Part shown: piece after piece, positions 1 to 12,518 of the stretch
How the letters are laid out: each line of letters starts with the position of its first letter
Position numbering within the stretch: position 1 is the first letter of the stretch
From: Fragilaria crotonensis
Taxonomy: Eukaryota > Bacillariophyta > Fragilariophyceae > Fragilariales > Fragilariaceae
Assembly: GCA_022925895.1 (NCBI GenBank)
Contig: JAKSYS010000493.1
Span: 1-48,392, forward strand
Direction: 5' to 3'
DNA: 48,392 nucleotides
Program-made: the position numbers and the translations under genes
The notes under the pieces: generated by a model
What the model was told of the DNA's origin: nothing
Database searches by the model: none
Seen by the model: the letters and a program-made list of their open reading frames with translations, nothing else

Positions 1-3000
1 CCACTCACCACTCACCACCCCTGGCTCCATATTTACTGTTTCTCCACAAATCTGATTTATAAGGGAAAATTTTGTCCAAAACGCTATCACCGGTAGTAGG
101 GCCAAATCAGGGGCTCGTATGTTTAAGTTGGGGACCTGTATTTCACCAATTTTGTTGAAATATAGCTCCCCTCCGTAGAAATTGCTCCAATCGTTTCCCT
201 GATTGATTCATTGGGGTTCATGGTTTGACCCATTGGATTCCGTAGTACAAGTACGTTGTATCACGGTTTCCGATGATTTGCGCGTGACTGACGCAATTTG
301 ATGTTCCATCAATGCCTTCGTTTTCGCGCAGATGCGTTTGCACCAATAGAGTTGACAGTGTCGGCATTGACAGGACAGAAATCAGTGCTCACCTTCTACC
401 GGTTGCTTCCTCATGGGAATGACCATGATGCTCTTGGATGGTACTTGCTTGTTTAGGCGATAGAGGCAACCGTCGTTAGGGTGAATGTAGAAGTTGACAT
501 CGAGTGATGCCGTGTTGCCAACAACTAAAATAGATAATCGAAAAATGGAATGCAATGTGCAGATGACGGGGCCCGGCGCTATTTCGAAAAGAGATTTTGC
601 GAAAAAAATCTCTCTAGCGGTGGTTTCCAAAGGCACTATACGAAAATGTCCATCTTTGATTAAGCGCCAGCGGTGGGGATGCTGTGAGTTGCTGCGCAGT
701 TTGAAACTTAAAAAACCACTTGTTTGCTACGGGTTTCCTGCCTTTACTAGTTAAAGGGTTCCAGATGACTGCCTTGTTGTCATGATCAGAGCCGATAGTC
801 CTGATGTCAACATCATCGTCAAAAATGCATCAGACGGTTTGTACACAGGCAAGTCTCGCAAGTCCATTGCCATTGCACGGAATTGACTATAGCTGTCTAC
901 GGTTTTCACATTTGTTGACAGCTTCAATGATGAAGGCATGAAATTCGATGCGTCTCATGTTTGCTGAAAACCGTCCACAACTACAGTATCCTCCTCCTGA
1001 TGGATTTTGCAGTTAATTCTGGTGTAAGAAAGTAATTTATTCTGTTGGTATGAGGGTGATGTTGTCAAATGAGATACTAACAACAAACTGCATCAACAAG
1101 GGCAACCTACATTGTATTTGGTCAGCTTGTTCAAGCTATAACCAACAAACTTTGTCATAGGCTGGGTAGATTGCTTTCGCTGATGCCCTTGGAATGCCAT
1201 TGGCATGACACTGACTGGAAGCCATCAATGTCTGGTCATGCAGAGGGCAGTTGTGTAAGGTATTGTTCCATTGAAACATCCGTCAACCTTGGTGACATTT
1301 CTTGTTTTTATGTGAGTAGTGCTCCCAAGGTTATAGCCTGTGGACATCAAAATTTCAAGGCCATGCTGACGATTGGTACTTTGCTGGGCTGTGAAATGTG
1401 CACTGGTGCTTTATCACAACAGTGAGAGAAGATTCAATGGTGCTGCAATCACACATTATGATCATGGTGAACCAGCCACTGGCAGTGATGGTCATGTCAT
1501 CAGAATTTCCATATCATACTTTCTGAATTTGATGGGACGTATACATGCATTTTTGCTTGCTGGTAGTGGGCTGACAAGAACAAATCAGATACAGTATAGT
1601 ACGGAATCTTCACCGCGACTATGGATGAAAGGGTGTGAACGCAGGACACAATTTGATCCCTAGCTATATTGCAGAAAATGGAAGGAATTTGCAAAATAAT
1701 GAGGATGTCAGCCATTTGTTCCACACTGCTGGAGATGATCATGACAAGAATGTGCCTTTTGAACACAATCCAAGATTTGAATACGAAGATCCTGCTGTCT
1801 GATAATGATCTGGTACCACTAGATGGACAGCCTGGCTGAGTACTGGGTGGTCTGCTGGTGGGACTCGATGGGATGAGGCAGGTTTAATGAAAGCCACGAA
1901 GCAGAGAGAATACTATTGATCATGATTTTCACTGTTCTGCCAAAATTTGGATGGCAACTTGATTGATGGTACTGTTGAGAAAGATAGGACAATGAAGATT
2001 GTTGTCAGTGTGGTGATAGTGATGTTGATATTGACTGCGTTCATGTTGGACACTCTAGCAAAAACAACCCCTTTACAGAGTCAGTTCCAAGCTGAGTAGA
2101 AGAGGTTGTATGTGTGGCATATGCATTTTTGTGCTTCAATTCCTTCTCCTTGCTATTGCAACCACCTGCTGGTGTTGCAGAGTATTCTTAATCTTTTCAA
2201 AGACAATGACGGCTGCTTTGTAGAGAGGTAGAATGCCACATCTACTTGTCCTTCTTCAATAAAAAAGTACAAGTTGTGAGCAATATTGGTCATCAAGGTG
2301 CGCTTGTTGAATGCAGTAGAAGTTGAGATATGATTTGATTGTAGAAGCTGGTATTTGCACCAAATTCTTTATTGTTGTAAAATATCATGCCGAAATATAA
2401 ACGGCTACGCCACGGCGATGGAGTCAAGACCGCCATTTACAAGAACTTCCTTCGCCCAAGAGCCACATTCTTTTGTGAAGGTATCCATATACATCAATGA
2501 ATGATTTGCTCTACAACCTCCTTGACATTCTTGAATATGGGGAGAAACACATTTCCATCATTGGATGTCCGAACATCGGAAAATAACGGCCAGACAAAAA
2601 CGAAAGGTCAAAGCCAGCAGACACTCCCGGACGTGGACAGTCAGACAAGCACACCAGACACAGACAGACAGACAGATTGGTGAACAAACCAAAACAAGAT
2701 ACGAACTGCTAACAATCCAAACAGAACCAAAACAACACTACGCAATCCAAACAAACTCAAATCAAAATGACAAAACTATAGTTAGTCTGGCCTCTTCACA
2801 AATACAAACAAGTGAACACCAAAGTGGAATCAATGATGATGGAGAAGGCAGGAGGAGAGGCGATGTCACTGTTGACAATGACCTTGAGTTGGGCCTTGTA
2901 GGGACATTGTGAAGAAGCTCAGCAATTTACAAATGAAGCGAATACATTCCTTACCGGGTCTACAGGATTTTGACATCTGTGCTCACCTAACATTGACCCA

Positions 3001-3189
3001 TTGTCGGCAGTCAACACGCATGGGGTGATTTGCCTCGTCCACCACTTTCATCACGACGCAGACAATGGGCAAAATGACAGTCCAAATGCACTCCGGGCCC
3101 TCATGAGCGACAGGGGGATGGCGGCTGCCATGATGGTTGACACAAATCAGAACAGGACGCCCTGTTATTGATCAAACTTCTTCTTGGAA

Positions 3190-3287
3190 TTCTACAGCGG
3201 ACGTTGCGTTAGCCATCAACAAACTCATGATGACATTGTTCTACAGCGGACATTGTTTACCATCAAGAACCCACTCATGATGACAAG
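3190..3287. repeat. Imperfect tandem duplication, period about 49 bp
   Basis: The unit starting TTCTACAGCGGAC at 3190 recurs at 3239. Both copies continue through a CCATCAA segment and end in ACTCATGATGACA. The copies carry several substitutions and a small indel, so the duplication is not recent. Confidence 0.7.
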
Positions 3288-3973
3288 GACGCCCGAGAAG
3301 AACTAGCGGCACAAATGGCCGAGCTAAGGCGAGTAAGAACGCAGACGGCACCCGCGCCTCCGAGAAAGCCAACGAAGGCGATTCGGATGACACCGACGGC
3401 TGGTCGGATACCCATGGCTGAAACCAACCGTGCCCGTGCCTGCCTTCATTGCCACATCTATCATCGAGGAGTCCTATTACCGATCCAAAAGATTAAGCCT
3501 TGTTGATAATCAGAGCGATTGAGGAGAGGGCCAACGAACGGGCGACGACTCTCGCTAAAATGGCATCGGACGTCCCCAGCTGGGTGATTGGCATCGCCAT
3601 CAACAACAGACGGACATCAGGGCCCACCCAATGAGGCATCGGGATATCCACAGGCGGCACCTCACCGCGAAGGCGCCAAGCATCATTCAGATGGACGATC
3701 ACATGAGAATGCCAGGCCCAGCAGAGAACACCATTAGGAATCATTAAAACCTCTTGGAGCAACAGGCAACAAACGCCACCTCCTTGACGCCACCCCAGGG
3801 GCCTTAGACAGGGTTTGACTCCTCGTTCCCTCCATTGGCAAAGGGAAGAGACGCCCAAGGCAGGGTCCCGACTCACATGGTCCAGTCATTTGCATACTTG
3901 CAGACCGTCGGCAATGTTGCATACTTTCTGAACCACATCCACCATTTTCTCCACAACATGAAAGGGGGTGTGT

Positions 3974-4063
3974 CATTCCTTGCCAGCGCTTTGGACGGGC
4001 CTGGAGCATGCAGACATCAGGACCACATCATTCCTTGCCAGCGCCTCGGACAGGCCTGGCGCG
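3974..4063. repeat. Imperfect tandem duplication, period 55 bp
   Basis: A segment starting CATTCCTTGCCAGCGC at 3974 recurs at 4029 and is followed in both copies by a GGAC-GGCCTGG motif. A few substitutions separate the copies. No coding role is seen. Confidence 0.65.
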
Positions 4064-5569
4064 TACAGTCTTTTTGGGTGCGGGTCTCAGACGCTTGCCC
4101 ATTCCACTGCAATGGCCCTGTGAAAAATGTCAGTCAATCACGCAAGTGGCGCAGATAAAACTTAAGACAATGTCCAGAACCAGTGCACCAGGGTTCTCGG
4201 AGAAGGACATCAAGAGCATGACAAAACTCAATTCCACCTTCCTGCTGGACTTTCATGAAATTGCCTGACTGCTCAAAAACATTATTGGGGTCTTGCTGCT
4301 CCAGTTTCTTGGCCCCCAGTTGTTCCAGCTGCTCAGGAACATGATGGACAAATGATGCGTGGAATTGATTCTTGACACAGGTGCTGGTGGGGTCAAATCT
4401 TGTGACGCTCCACCAGCTAGCGCACGAGGACAGCGTGGCCGCGTGCCGGCTCGGATGCTTTCATCAAATAACGTATGCAGCAGTCAGTACTTCTTCATCC
4501 TGTGTGCATGGGTCAAACACAAGCATGGAATCATCCCAACCTTGCTTGAGTTCAGGTCCACCAGCCAGGAATTGGGGGATGGGGCCTTCGTTTTTCCAGC
4601 CTGAAACTTGTTGAAAGACAGACTTGGATGCGGGAGCGACACGACGAAGGCGGAAACGCCAACTGCTGTAACAGGAGGCAGCTCACGCTTTGGGCGACGC
4701 GGACAGCAGCCAGACACAGTCATCAACCCACAACAGTACTTTTTCCAAAAAACACAACACAAATGATAACTGGCAGATGTTCCTCACCAACCACGAACGA
4801 AGCAGTCCGATCCCAAACATGCTGTGCTTCGGCTGTCCACTGAACGGAAAGTGCGTCAACAAGAGCTGCTTCTTGAGCGCCTTGCATGTGTCGTCCTTCT
4901 TTCATTGTCAAGCCTTCGTATTGGTCATATGACTATGACTCAACACTCAACCTTTCTTCAATTCCACAACCGGCAACAACTCAGGTCTAATTTGCGTTTC
5001 AAACCGCAACGCCTGTGCCGCAGGAAGCAGCGACGGTTGTTGCTGCCGCCACTTGGCATCGAATGCGCCCACACGCCCACCTCCACCAAACATCTGCAAT
5101 GTCGTGCCAACGCCCGCGCTTGCACCTTGCGTTTTGCACCAGCCAACTATCGCCGGACCGGGATCACGCAGCTCGGGAGCTGCTCTCAACAACGGTCTCA
5201 CATCGCCCGCTCCGACCAGCCCTCAGGTGCTTTGCTGCACTTTCGGTTAGTACACTTCACTGGCCCCGCTGAATATCGACTTGCCTTTCCCACGCCTTTA
5301 CAAACCACTCCTCGCCGACGCCCTCCCTAGCATCCTAAACGCCCCCAAACTAACGACATGCCAGACTGAGTACAGGTTTGAATATACTTCTGAGACGCCA
5401 GCCCACAAGATCCTTGCTGTCATTTCACGTCACTCGCTCAATCTGCCTACTTGTAGGCGCAGCCATCAGGGCTCAAGCAACCTTTCAGCGCAAAGACGCC
5501 CAGATCCGAATTTTGCTCGCTCGAACTCCTTGCGCCACTCTCTCCGCGCATCTTCTCTGGCTCCAGTTT

Positions 5570-7510
5570 CAGGAACATGTTTTGGAGGGCGCTGACTTCC
5601 CCACCAAGTGATCTCTCTCACCGATTGTATTGCCGACGTATGCGCCAACTTAGCCTGTGGCAATCACAAATTGGCTTGGGGCCACAAGGAGAAGCTGAGA
5701 TAGCCATGTTGCAAGAAGAAGTGGAGAGGGGGTGGCAAGTGATGCCGCCAAAGGAAGCCGCCCTACAGATTGAAAGTTGGGATATAGCACCCTTAGGAAT
5801 GCTCGCACAAACATCTTTTGACAAAAGGGAAACCAATGCAACAAGCTCAGACACACTCACAACCAGTCATTCAATCCCAGCGCGGGGTACCAGGACAAAG
5901 CTTGAACAACTGAAGGGTGGACACATTGCAACTGACAATAGCAAGATTCAGAAAGGTCTTAAGCCAACCAATCTATCACATAATGTACTTACATCAGCAG
6001 CTGCAGTCAGACAACCCAATCATGCTCACAAAAGTTGACTGCTGCAAGCCGGCCTACGGACAGATCATCCTGAAAGTGACCACTGCTGTTACAAAATTAT
6101 GCATGCGTATCAATGACTTGCTTTTGGTGGCACTCAGGATGACATTTGGGAGCATGCCCAGGAACCCAGCCATTACAGGGGACAAGGGATGTTTCAGAGG
6201 TGATCACAGACCATGCAATCAACATTGTCAGGAAGACAGACCACGCAATCAACCTTGTCAGAAGGACATATTGGGGCCTGACGGTGTTCCACTCCCCACA
6301 CCAAAATCTACTTGACTCGGACAAAGCAGCCGTGGACAATGACAATGGGACGGTTGATAAGTTGAGAAACAATTTCGGGAAGGCCGACTTCTTTGCAGTG
6401 CTGAACTGTCCCACCGACAATGATGATGACCTTCCTCGATTCTTTTGCTACGTGGACGACATTTTTGGGGCCTTCAATCTGCGCGATGTCGAAAAAGCGC
6501 AGCCGCAATCCATCTAGAGTCAAGAGTCTTTCCCCAGGGATGATATTCTTGCCATGTTGATGATCCTGGCTGAAGCAAGCAAAGCCGTGCTAACAAAAGA
6601 CTATCCTCGGCTGGGTGGTTGACACAAGGCATTTCATCATCACTGTGCCACAGGACAAGCACACAGTCTGGAGCCGGTCCATTCACAGAATCCTGTCTAA
6701 CAAGCATACCCAAATGATGTCAAAAGACTTGGAGACAACTCTCAGATGACTCAGCCACACCGCCTACCTTATCATCCTCCCTTATGCAAGGCACTTTATG
6801 GGATGATTCTAAAGGGCATGTGAGAGGTCCAAGTGAATCGGAAGACTACGAGGGTGACTCCGCCCCAGCTTGCTGATCTTGCCCTCTGAAAGCAGCGCAG
6901 GCCATCTTGATCAACAGACTGGCTGGTCTGCTGATGGCCAATGCAAATCGCACAAGTGGACATGCCCGCAAGGGATAGGGAAACTGGGGGCTACTGCATC
7001 GTGAGCAGGATTGTGTGGAGGTACCAGCAGCTGCCTGAACACTTGCTCGGTCGGGCAAGAACCCTGAACACGCTGGAGTTTCTAGTCACTTCCATTGGAA
7101 TGCTTGTGGAGGTCTGTGAGGAACAACGTGGTCAGACAAGGACATTCTGCTCAATCAGTGCAACAGCACGTCGGCAGCGAGATGGCTATCAAAGTCGAGC
7201 TTTGACAACAATGCCCACTGCATCTCACAATTGCAAGGACCTTTTGCGGGCTTCTGTCTAAGTAACTGGATCAACCACCTCACCCAGTGGTTCCCATGCA
7301 AGGAGAACAAGGTAGTGGACATGGTACCAAGGGGCTTTGTTCTGGACGACTCGAGATTGACCCATCCCGGGCGCCAAACAAAACGGCTCACCTTTCGTTC
7401 CCAAGAATTTCAAAATCATCCCCTTGCAGCCAGCCCTCACCAGTTTGCATTTTGGCGGCTGGCTGCAACAGCTGCCCAAAGAAGCTCTTGTTCACGACTC
7501 AACCCGGGCA
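5570..7510 (+). mobile_element. Decayed reverse transcriptase-RNase H retroelement (DIRS-like family suspected)
   Basis: Broken frames on the plus strand read in order as one RT-RNase H polyprotein. The RT N-terminal part is around 5690-5860. An ALRMTFG-type motif lies near 6130-6150, followed one frame over by ACPGTQP and SEVITDHAIN. The RT catalytic YVDD lies in FCYVDDIFGAF at 6449-6460. A GWVVDTRHF-like segment follows near 6610, then YARHFMG. RNase H-like remains follow: LPEHLLGRA and TLNTLEFL near 7030-7080, an STSAARWL-like block near 7160, and WFPCKENKVVD near 7290. This order is familiar to me from diatom and oomycete RT-RNase H elements that usually carry a tyrosine recombinase downstream. 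I cannot recognise a recombinase here. Stops and frameshifts every 50-150 bp make this a fossil. The family assignment is inference. Confidence 0.7.
6207..6266 (+). repeat. 30-bp tandem duplication inside the RT fossil
   Basis: Two adjacent 30-bp copies, each beginning CAGACCA, lie at 6207-6236 and 6237-6266. They give the in-frame peptide duplication DHAINIVRKT / DHAINLVRRT, so the duplication kept the frame. It sits in the RT region just before the YVDD motif and probably arose after the element stopped functioning. Confidence 0.75.
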
Positions 7511-9550
7511 AAGCGCAATAGCAGCTGACGCTGTTACAGAAGATTCCTTGGACAAGTCAGAGTCTAGCCCAACAACAACCATTCTCAAAAACACAAATGC
7601 AACCCTTTTGGACGCACACTCATGGAGTGATTTTCTGCAATTCATGGCGATTCATTTTCCCTTGCAATGCTGATTCAGGGAGTGCGATGACATAGTGTGT
7701 TGCTTTTTGGGCAAATGATGTGCCAGACATATTCTGGGATGGTGCCCCATTTTCTCTACAAGCTAACATGTCCAGGGGACATTTTGAGGCAACTCTACAG
7801 CATTGAAAGCTCACAACAATACTGCCGCCATCATTTCAACATCCATTTGAATCTGATTGATGCTTTCAACAAGCATATGCAGGCTTCCTTTGTCAGTCTG
7901 AGCTGGGTCTCTGTTTGGATGAGTCCTTGTCGGTCTGGACAAACGAGATTTCATTTGCCCTGGCTGGATGTAGTATGTTTCAAGAAAACCCCATTCACGA
8001 CCCTTTTAAACCATTTCAAGTTTAAGCATCAGCTAGATGATCATGCCAATGCCAGACACTCTCCAATTGTTGGAGGAGAATGTCAACTAAATGGACGATT
8101 AGAAGATATGGGTATTCACTTTATCGCTGCTGCTGTGGTCAAGTTGAATGCATAACTAGCCCACTCTCTTTTCTCAATCTCATGCTCTCAGCCAACTGGA
8201 TTCCAGGCAATTTCTGGCTAAAGTGCTGATGAACTTCTCATTTGGTGTGAGTAAAGGTGACAAAAGAGCTTGAGGCAGAACATGGAGCCCATGACATCTC
8301 TTTGTGGGATGGAAATGCAGCCTGTCTATGCTAGAAGTATGACTGGAATCCAAGATGTATGGTGGTGAATGTCTTTGGCAGGCGCTTGTGTGAGTACTTC
8401 AGCGCATGAGCTGTTATATCCATTGGATTTTAGCTTTCCTTGATGTTTGTCTTGGGACAAAGTCACAGCCACCATGGTACTCATTGCATGCACACCCAGC
8501 CAAAAATTGAAACTTCTCCTTGGTGCTCCTCATCAAGCCTTTAGTGCTGGCCATTTCCACAAAGCAGTTCGCCATCAATCACCACACCAATGGCATTGAA
8601 CAACAGGGAAGGATATCCCCCCTCAAGCGGTACCTGGTAATGATTGCTGCATGGTGCTGGCGCAGCCTCTGTGTCACTGCGTGAGATTGTTGGAACCCAA
8701 CACCATCTTCTAGGATATGCCCCAGAATCCATGGACTTGGAATACATCAGTGAGCACTGATCCTCTGTTGTAAACTTACACAAAGAGTTAAACTAACATT
8801 GGTTGTTGATGATTACGGAAACTGAATGCATAAGGTTCTTGATGGTGATGAATGCAGCACCAAGTGCGCATGTTCCTACTGGTGTCATCATGCTGCTTTT
8901 ACTGAAGGTGTAGGACACCAAAAGAAGAGACATCAGTTAGACATGTGCATGCCAACATTTTTAGAGCTATTTTTGGTGAAGTAGCAACAGATGGGTGTGA
9001 GGAGAAAACGTATGGATGTCAGGGTACCGCCCTGCTTCACTGGAGAAGGGTTACTAAAAAACAGTTTGTGCAATCAGAGGAAGATTTGGCAGACTTACTC
9101 TACAAGAATGGTCTGGGAAATTGTAAGCATAGCATGAGGCAACAAGAATCGCTGAGGAATCGAAATCTTGCATGTTGGAGGGAGGATGGTGTTGAGGATA
9201 AGTGAATGCTACTACCACTCGCGGTACACTGACAGCAGTGGTACATATAGGGCCACAACAACTTTACAGAAAACATGAGCAACAGTTGCGCAGAATCTTC
9301 TTATCCCAGGAGGCGGACCCATGCAATGGAATATTGATTTCTTGAGGTGCAGTCCAACATGCAAGATCAACGTGCACAACCAAATGAAAGGAATCAACAG
9401 CCATGCAAATTTGACAAGTTGGGAAGAGTGGATTGAGGTGACAAACAAGTTCAAAAAATTGAGAAGCAAGATGGAATGGGTTAGACCAAGAGCTTTGGCA
9501 GGAAGGTTGGAAGTAATGGAGATTGAGTCACCTGTTGTCAAACTATAGTA
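7511..9550. other. Decayed sequence, no assignable gene
   Basis: Several open stretches (plus strand 7697-8155, 8945-9205, 9321-9548; minus strand 8541-8783) resemble coding DNA in composition, but none matches a family I can name and none is long. They may be remains of the 3' part of the preceding element, where a tyrosine recombinase would be expected, or of another transposase. I see no catalytic motif to support either. Confidence 0.4.
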
Positions 9551-10041
9551 CGTCGTACCGGTACTGTCTGTCGTAAATCGATCGTGCGAATTGCGAACAC
9601 AGATCGCGGACCCCTTCGCATTCGTTCTTGGTGCTTGTAGCAGGTACTAGAGTAGTACTGCACACTACATGATATATGGAAAAGCCTCTACATAATTGTA
9701 CCCTTATATCTCTATTATTGGTTACATATATTAGTGTACAGCATCTCAAACGTGCATCTGCCCTTAGGCTCGTAGTAGTCGTATACTACTGCTACTAGAG
9801 TCCGAGTACCAGGTACAGTACTGGTACTATACAGTTCGTGATGATTGGAGTGGCAGCACGAGTATGGTACATGGAGTAGACGCCACGTAAAAATTAGATC
9901 TGTGAGCGACATACGATTCCCTTTCTCGCTTACGGCTCTATGATACACGACGTTGTGATAGTATCATAGTAGACCAGGTACTGGTACAAGAGAATTGTCA
10001 ATGGCCATAAATCAGATAAACTCACAAGAAAAATACTGAAA
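9551..10041. repeat. Spacer rich in GTAC palindromes; upstream region of the ABCF gene
   Basis: This spacer contains repeated self-complementary motifs built from GTAC, TACCGGTA (9556-9563), GGTACTAG and AGTACTGG-type words. It changes abruptly at about 9990 to ordinary AT-rich sequence just before the ABCF start codon. No conserved TATA box could be fixed. Confidence 0.5.
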
Positions 10042-12432
10042 ATGGACACAACCAGCAAACGAGCCGAGCTGCAACGGTTGATACAAAGGTATGCTAACAC
10101 CGAAATGGACGAGGATAGTTGCAGCTATATTGCCTCAGTTTTGGAGGATGAAGAAGATGACATTGAAGCTGTTGTTGCCACATGCTTTCAAGGTCAAGCT
10201 GCGATTGACCTGGCAAGGGAGGTTCGAGATTTACTGTCTGGAGAATCCTCGAAGGCGGTCGACAATCTAACATGCTCGCGAGCTATGGCACCTATCCTGT
10301 CGACCAATGGTGACTGCACAGACGACGAAACCAATTCGGACGAGTCAAACCAACTGTCACCAAAAGCAAATGCACGCAGAAGTCGAGCAGAGGCCAAGCG
10401 ACATGCAAGGATGGAAAAGAAAAAAGGAAAGGCCAGGCAAAAAGAGAACGACTTTGTTGATGACGACGTTTCAGCATGGAATGAAAGACTATCAGAAGGA
10501 AAGGCTTGGGGAGGACGAGGGCATGGTGGACGAGGTGTTCGAGGTGATGTCAATACAGCGAGCAACATTCATCTATCAAATGTTACCCTTCAATTTGCGG
10601 GGAATGAGCTGCTGCAAGGCTCTACCATTCAAATCAACGGAGGTCACCGCTATGGCTTGGTAGGTCGTAATGGGTGCGGAAAATCTACACTGCTTCAACG
10701 ACTCGCAGCCCATGCCATTCCTGGTATGCCTCATGACCTGCGCATTGTGCTTGTCAAGCAGCAAATCGAAGGTGGAGATGAAACTGCCCTGCAATCCCTG
10801 ATAAGCGCAGATCGCGACAGGATTGCACTCTTAGAAGAGCAAGCAAACTTAGAAAGAAAGATGGAATCAACAAACGATCTTGACGAAATCGTTACTCGAC
10901 TTGCTGCCATTGCTAGTGAATTAGACATGATGGATGCCGAAGGAGCTGAAGAGAGAGCCAAGGATATTCTCTCGGGTTTGCAGTTCTCAGAGGATATGAT
11001 GCACAGTCCGACAAAGAACCTTTCGGGAGGTTGGAGAATGCGTTTGGCATTGGCACAGGCGCTGTACTTGCCGAGTGACTTGCTGCTCCTCGATGAGCCG
11101 ACGAATCATTTGGATCTGCACGCACTCGACTGGCTGAGCACGTATCTGCGAAACAGTAGCCATACAATCATTTTGGTATCCCACGACAGGGCCTTCTTGG
11201 ATATATGCACCGATATCATTACCTTTGATCAAAAGCGACTCAAGTACCATCCTGGGAACTACTCAGAGTTTACGCGTTGTCAGCAGGAAAAGACCGCCCG
11301 TCAAACCCAGATATTGGACGCTTCGGAGCGTCAGAGGTCGAAGGCCATGGAGTTCGTAAGGAAGCAAGAAGCTGCTGCGAACAAAAAGAATGCCGATCCT
11401 AACAAGCAGCGACAGGCTAAGATGATCAAAGAAAAGAAGCTGGACCGTATCGGTAACTTCCGCGAGGACGGAAAGAAGTATAAGAATTTTTCCCTAGCCG
11501 AGTTGTCAGAAAAGGCCATTCGACTTGCGGAGAAGGTTGTCATTGAGGTCGACGAACCTGTGATCCGAATGCAGTTTCCAGATCCGACATGGAGCTTTGG
11601 TGTCACACAAGGAAGCAGTTTGATCAGACTGGAAAACGTTAGTTTCGGATTCGTCCCCAAGGCCACCCCATTGCTGACAGGCGTCACACTCAATATCGAG
11701 CGTGGGAGCAAGATCTCGGTTGTCGGCAGAAATGGAGCGGGGAAATCCACGCTACTCAAATTGCTCACGGGCGAGATCGACCCAATGGATAGTACGTATT
11801 CGTTCAGAGGTGAAATCTGGCGCCATCCAACCCTTCGCATAGGACATGTTACCCAGTATTCCGTGGAGAATCTTCAGGAGTTTGCCGACATGACTACGGT
11901 CGAATACGCTGAGAAATTTCTAGACACCGGAAAGGCGTCGTCGAAGGTTATCAAGAGTGCCTCCGGCAATGTTCGCCAATATCTTGGACGTTTTGGACTC
12001 GGTGGAACACATTCTCATCGAGTAATCAGAAGCTTGTCGGGAGGTGAACGAATGAGACTCTGCTTTGCTACCGTCTTGGCCGAAGAACCGCACCTACTTG
12101 TGCTCGACGAGCCTACCAACCATTTGGATATTGAGACATTGGATGCTCTAAGCAGTGCTCTTCGTGCGTACCAAGGAGCTGTTGTGATCGTTAGTCACAA
12201 TCAGGAATTCTTGAGTGGATTTTGCAAGGAATTGTGGGTGGTCGAGGATGGCGGCGTCGATGTCCGCCATCAAGATGGTGGCAGTTTCGATGCCTTATTC
12301 TCCGCTTATCGGAAGGGTGGTTCAGCGGACTCGGAAGGGCGCAGGAATAAACGACAACAGAACACGGCTTTGGCCAAAGTGGCAACTCAGCTTCGCTCGG
12401 GAACAAAACAAGGGACAGGCTTCATTCCTTAG
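10042..12432 (+). CDS. ABC-F family ATPase, GCN20/ABCF3-like
   Basis: A soluble twin-ABC ATPase of the ABC-F family, 796 residues in one uninterrupted frame. Residues 1-65 form an acidic N-terminal segment (SCSYIASVLED, EAVVATCFQG) resembling that of GCN20/ABCF3. Residues 100-175 are a charged, Arg/Gly-rich linker. Domain 1 has Walker A GRNGCGKST at about 208-216, signature LSGGW at 327 and Walker B DEPTNHLDL. Domain 2 has Walker A GRNGAGKST at 562-570, signature LSGGE at 665 and DEPTNHLDI. A Lys-rich inter-domain linker lies between them. No transmembrane segment is seen, as expected for the family. Known members act on ribosomes; GCN20 works with GCN1 in activating GCN2 during amino-acid starvation. 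The ATG at 10042 gives a normal length. The gene is intact and converges on PEX6. Assignment to ABCF3/GCN20 rather than another ABCF rests on the N-terminus. Confidence 0.93.
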   Translation: MDTTSKRAELQRLIQRYANTEMDEDSCSYIASVLEDEEDDIEAVVATCFQGQAAIDLAREVRDLLSGESSKAVDNLTCSRAMAPILSTNGDCTDDETNSDESNQLSPKANARRSRAEAKRHARMEKKKGKARQKENDFVDDDVSAWNERLSEGKAWGGRGHGGRGVRGDVNTASNIHLSNVTLQFAGNELLQGSTIQINGGHRYGLVGRNGCGKSTLLQRLAAHAIPGMPHDLRIVLVKQQIEGGDETALQSLISADRDRIALLEEQANLERKMESTNDLDEIVTRLAAIASELDMMDAEGAEERAKDILSGLQFSEDMMHSPTKNLSGGWRMRLALAQALYLPSDLLLLDEPTNHLDLHALDWLSTYLRNSSHTIILVSHDRAFLDICTDIITFDQKRLKYHPGNYSEFTRCQQEKTARQTQILDASERQRSKAMEFVRKQEAAANKKNADPNKQRQAKMIKEKKLDRIGNFREDGKKYKNFSLAELSEKAIRLAEKVVIEVDEPVIRMQFPDPTWSFGVTQGSSLIRLENVSFGFVPKATPLLTGVTLNIERGSKISVVGRNGAGKSTLLKLLTGEIDPMDSTYSFRGEIWRHPTLRIGHVTQYSVENLQEFADMTTVEYAEKFLDTGKASSKVIKSASGNVRQYLGRFGLGGTHSHRVIRSLSGGERMRLCFATVLAEEPHLLVLDEPTNHLDIETLDALSSALRAYQGAVVIVSHNQEFLSGFCKELWVVEDGGVDVRHQDGGSFDALFSAYRKGGSADSEGRRNKRQQNTALAKVATQLRSGTKQGTGFIP

Positions 12433-12518
12433 GAAAGTAAGGGAAAGAACGTTCTAAGGCGAGGTACCCTTCTGTTCTGTTCAGAAGGTGGGCATGAAGC
12501 GATGCCTGTCATTAATAC

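Larger units (their letters stand above)
1..5569. other. Gene-poor region of decayed sequence
   Basis: No intact gene is supported here. Reading frames are short and do not form a consistent protein on either strand. The stretch holds a short (CAGA)n run at 2661-2676 and two imperfect tandem duplications annotated separately. From about 5570 the reading frames begin to merge into the reverse transcriptase fossil that follows, so parts of this region may be the eroded 5' part of that element. I found no RNA gene here. Confidence 0.5.

Noticed and set aside
8541-8783. Minus-strand frame suspected to be a decayed piggyBac-type transposase
   Set aside because: No catalytic Asp motif or zinc finger could be recognised; the similarity was impressionistic.
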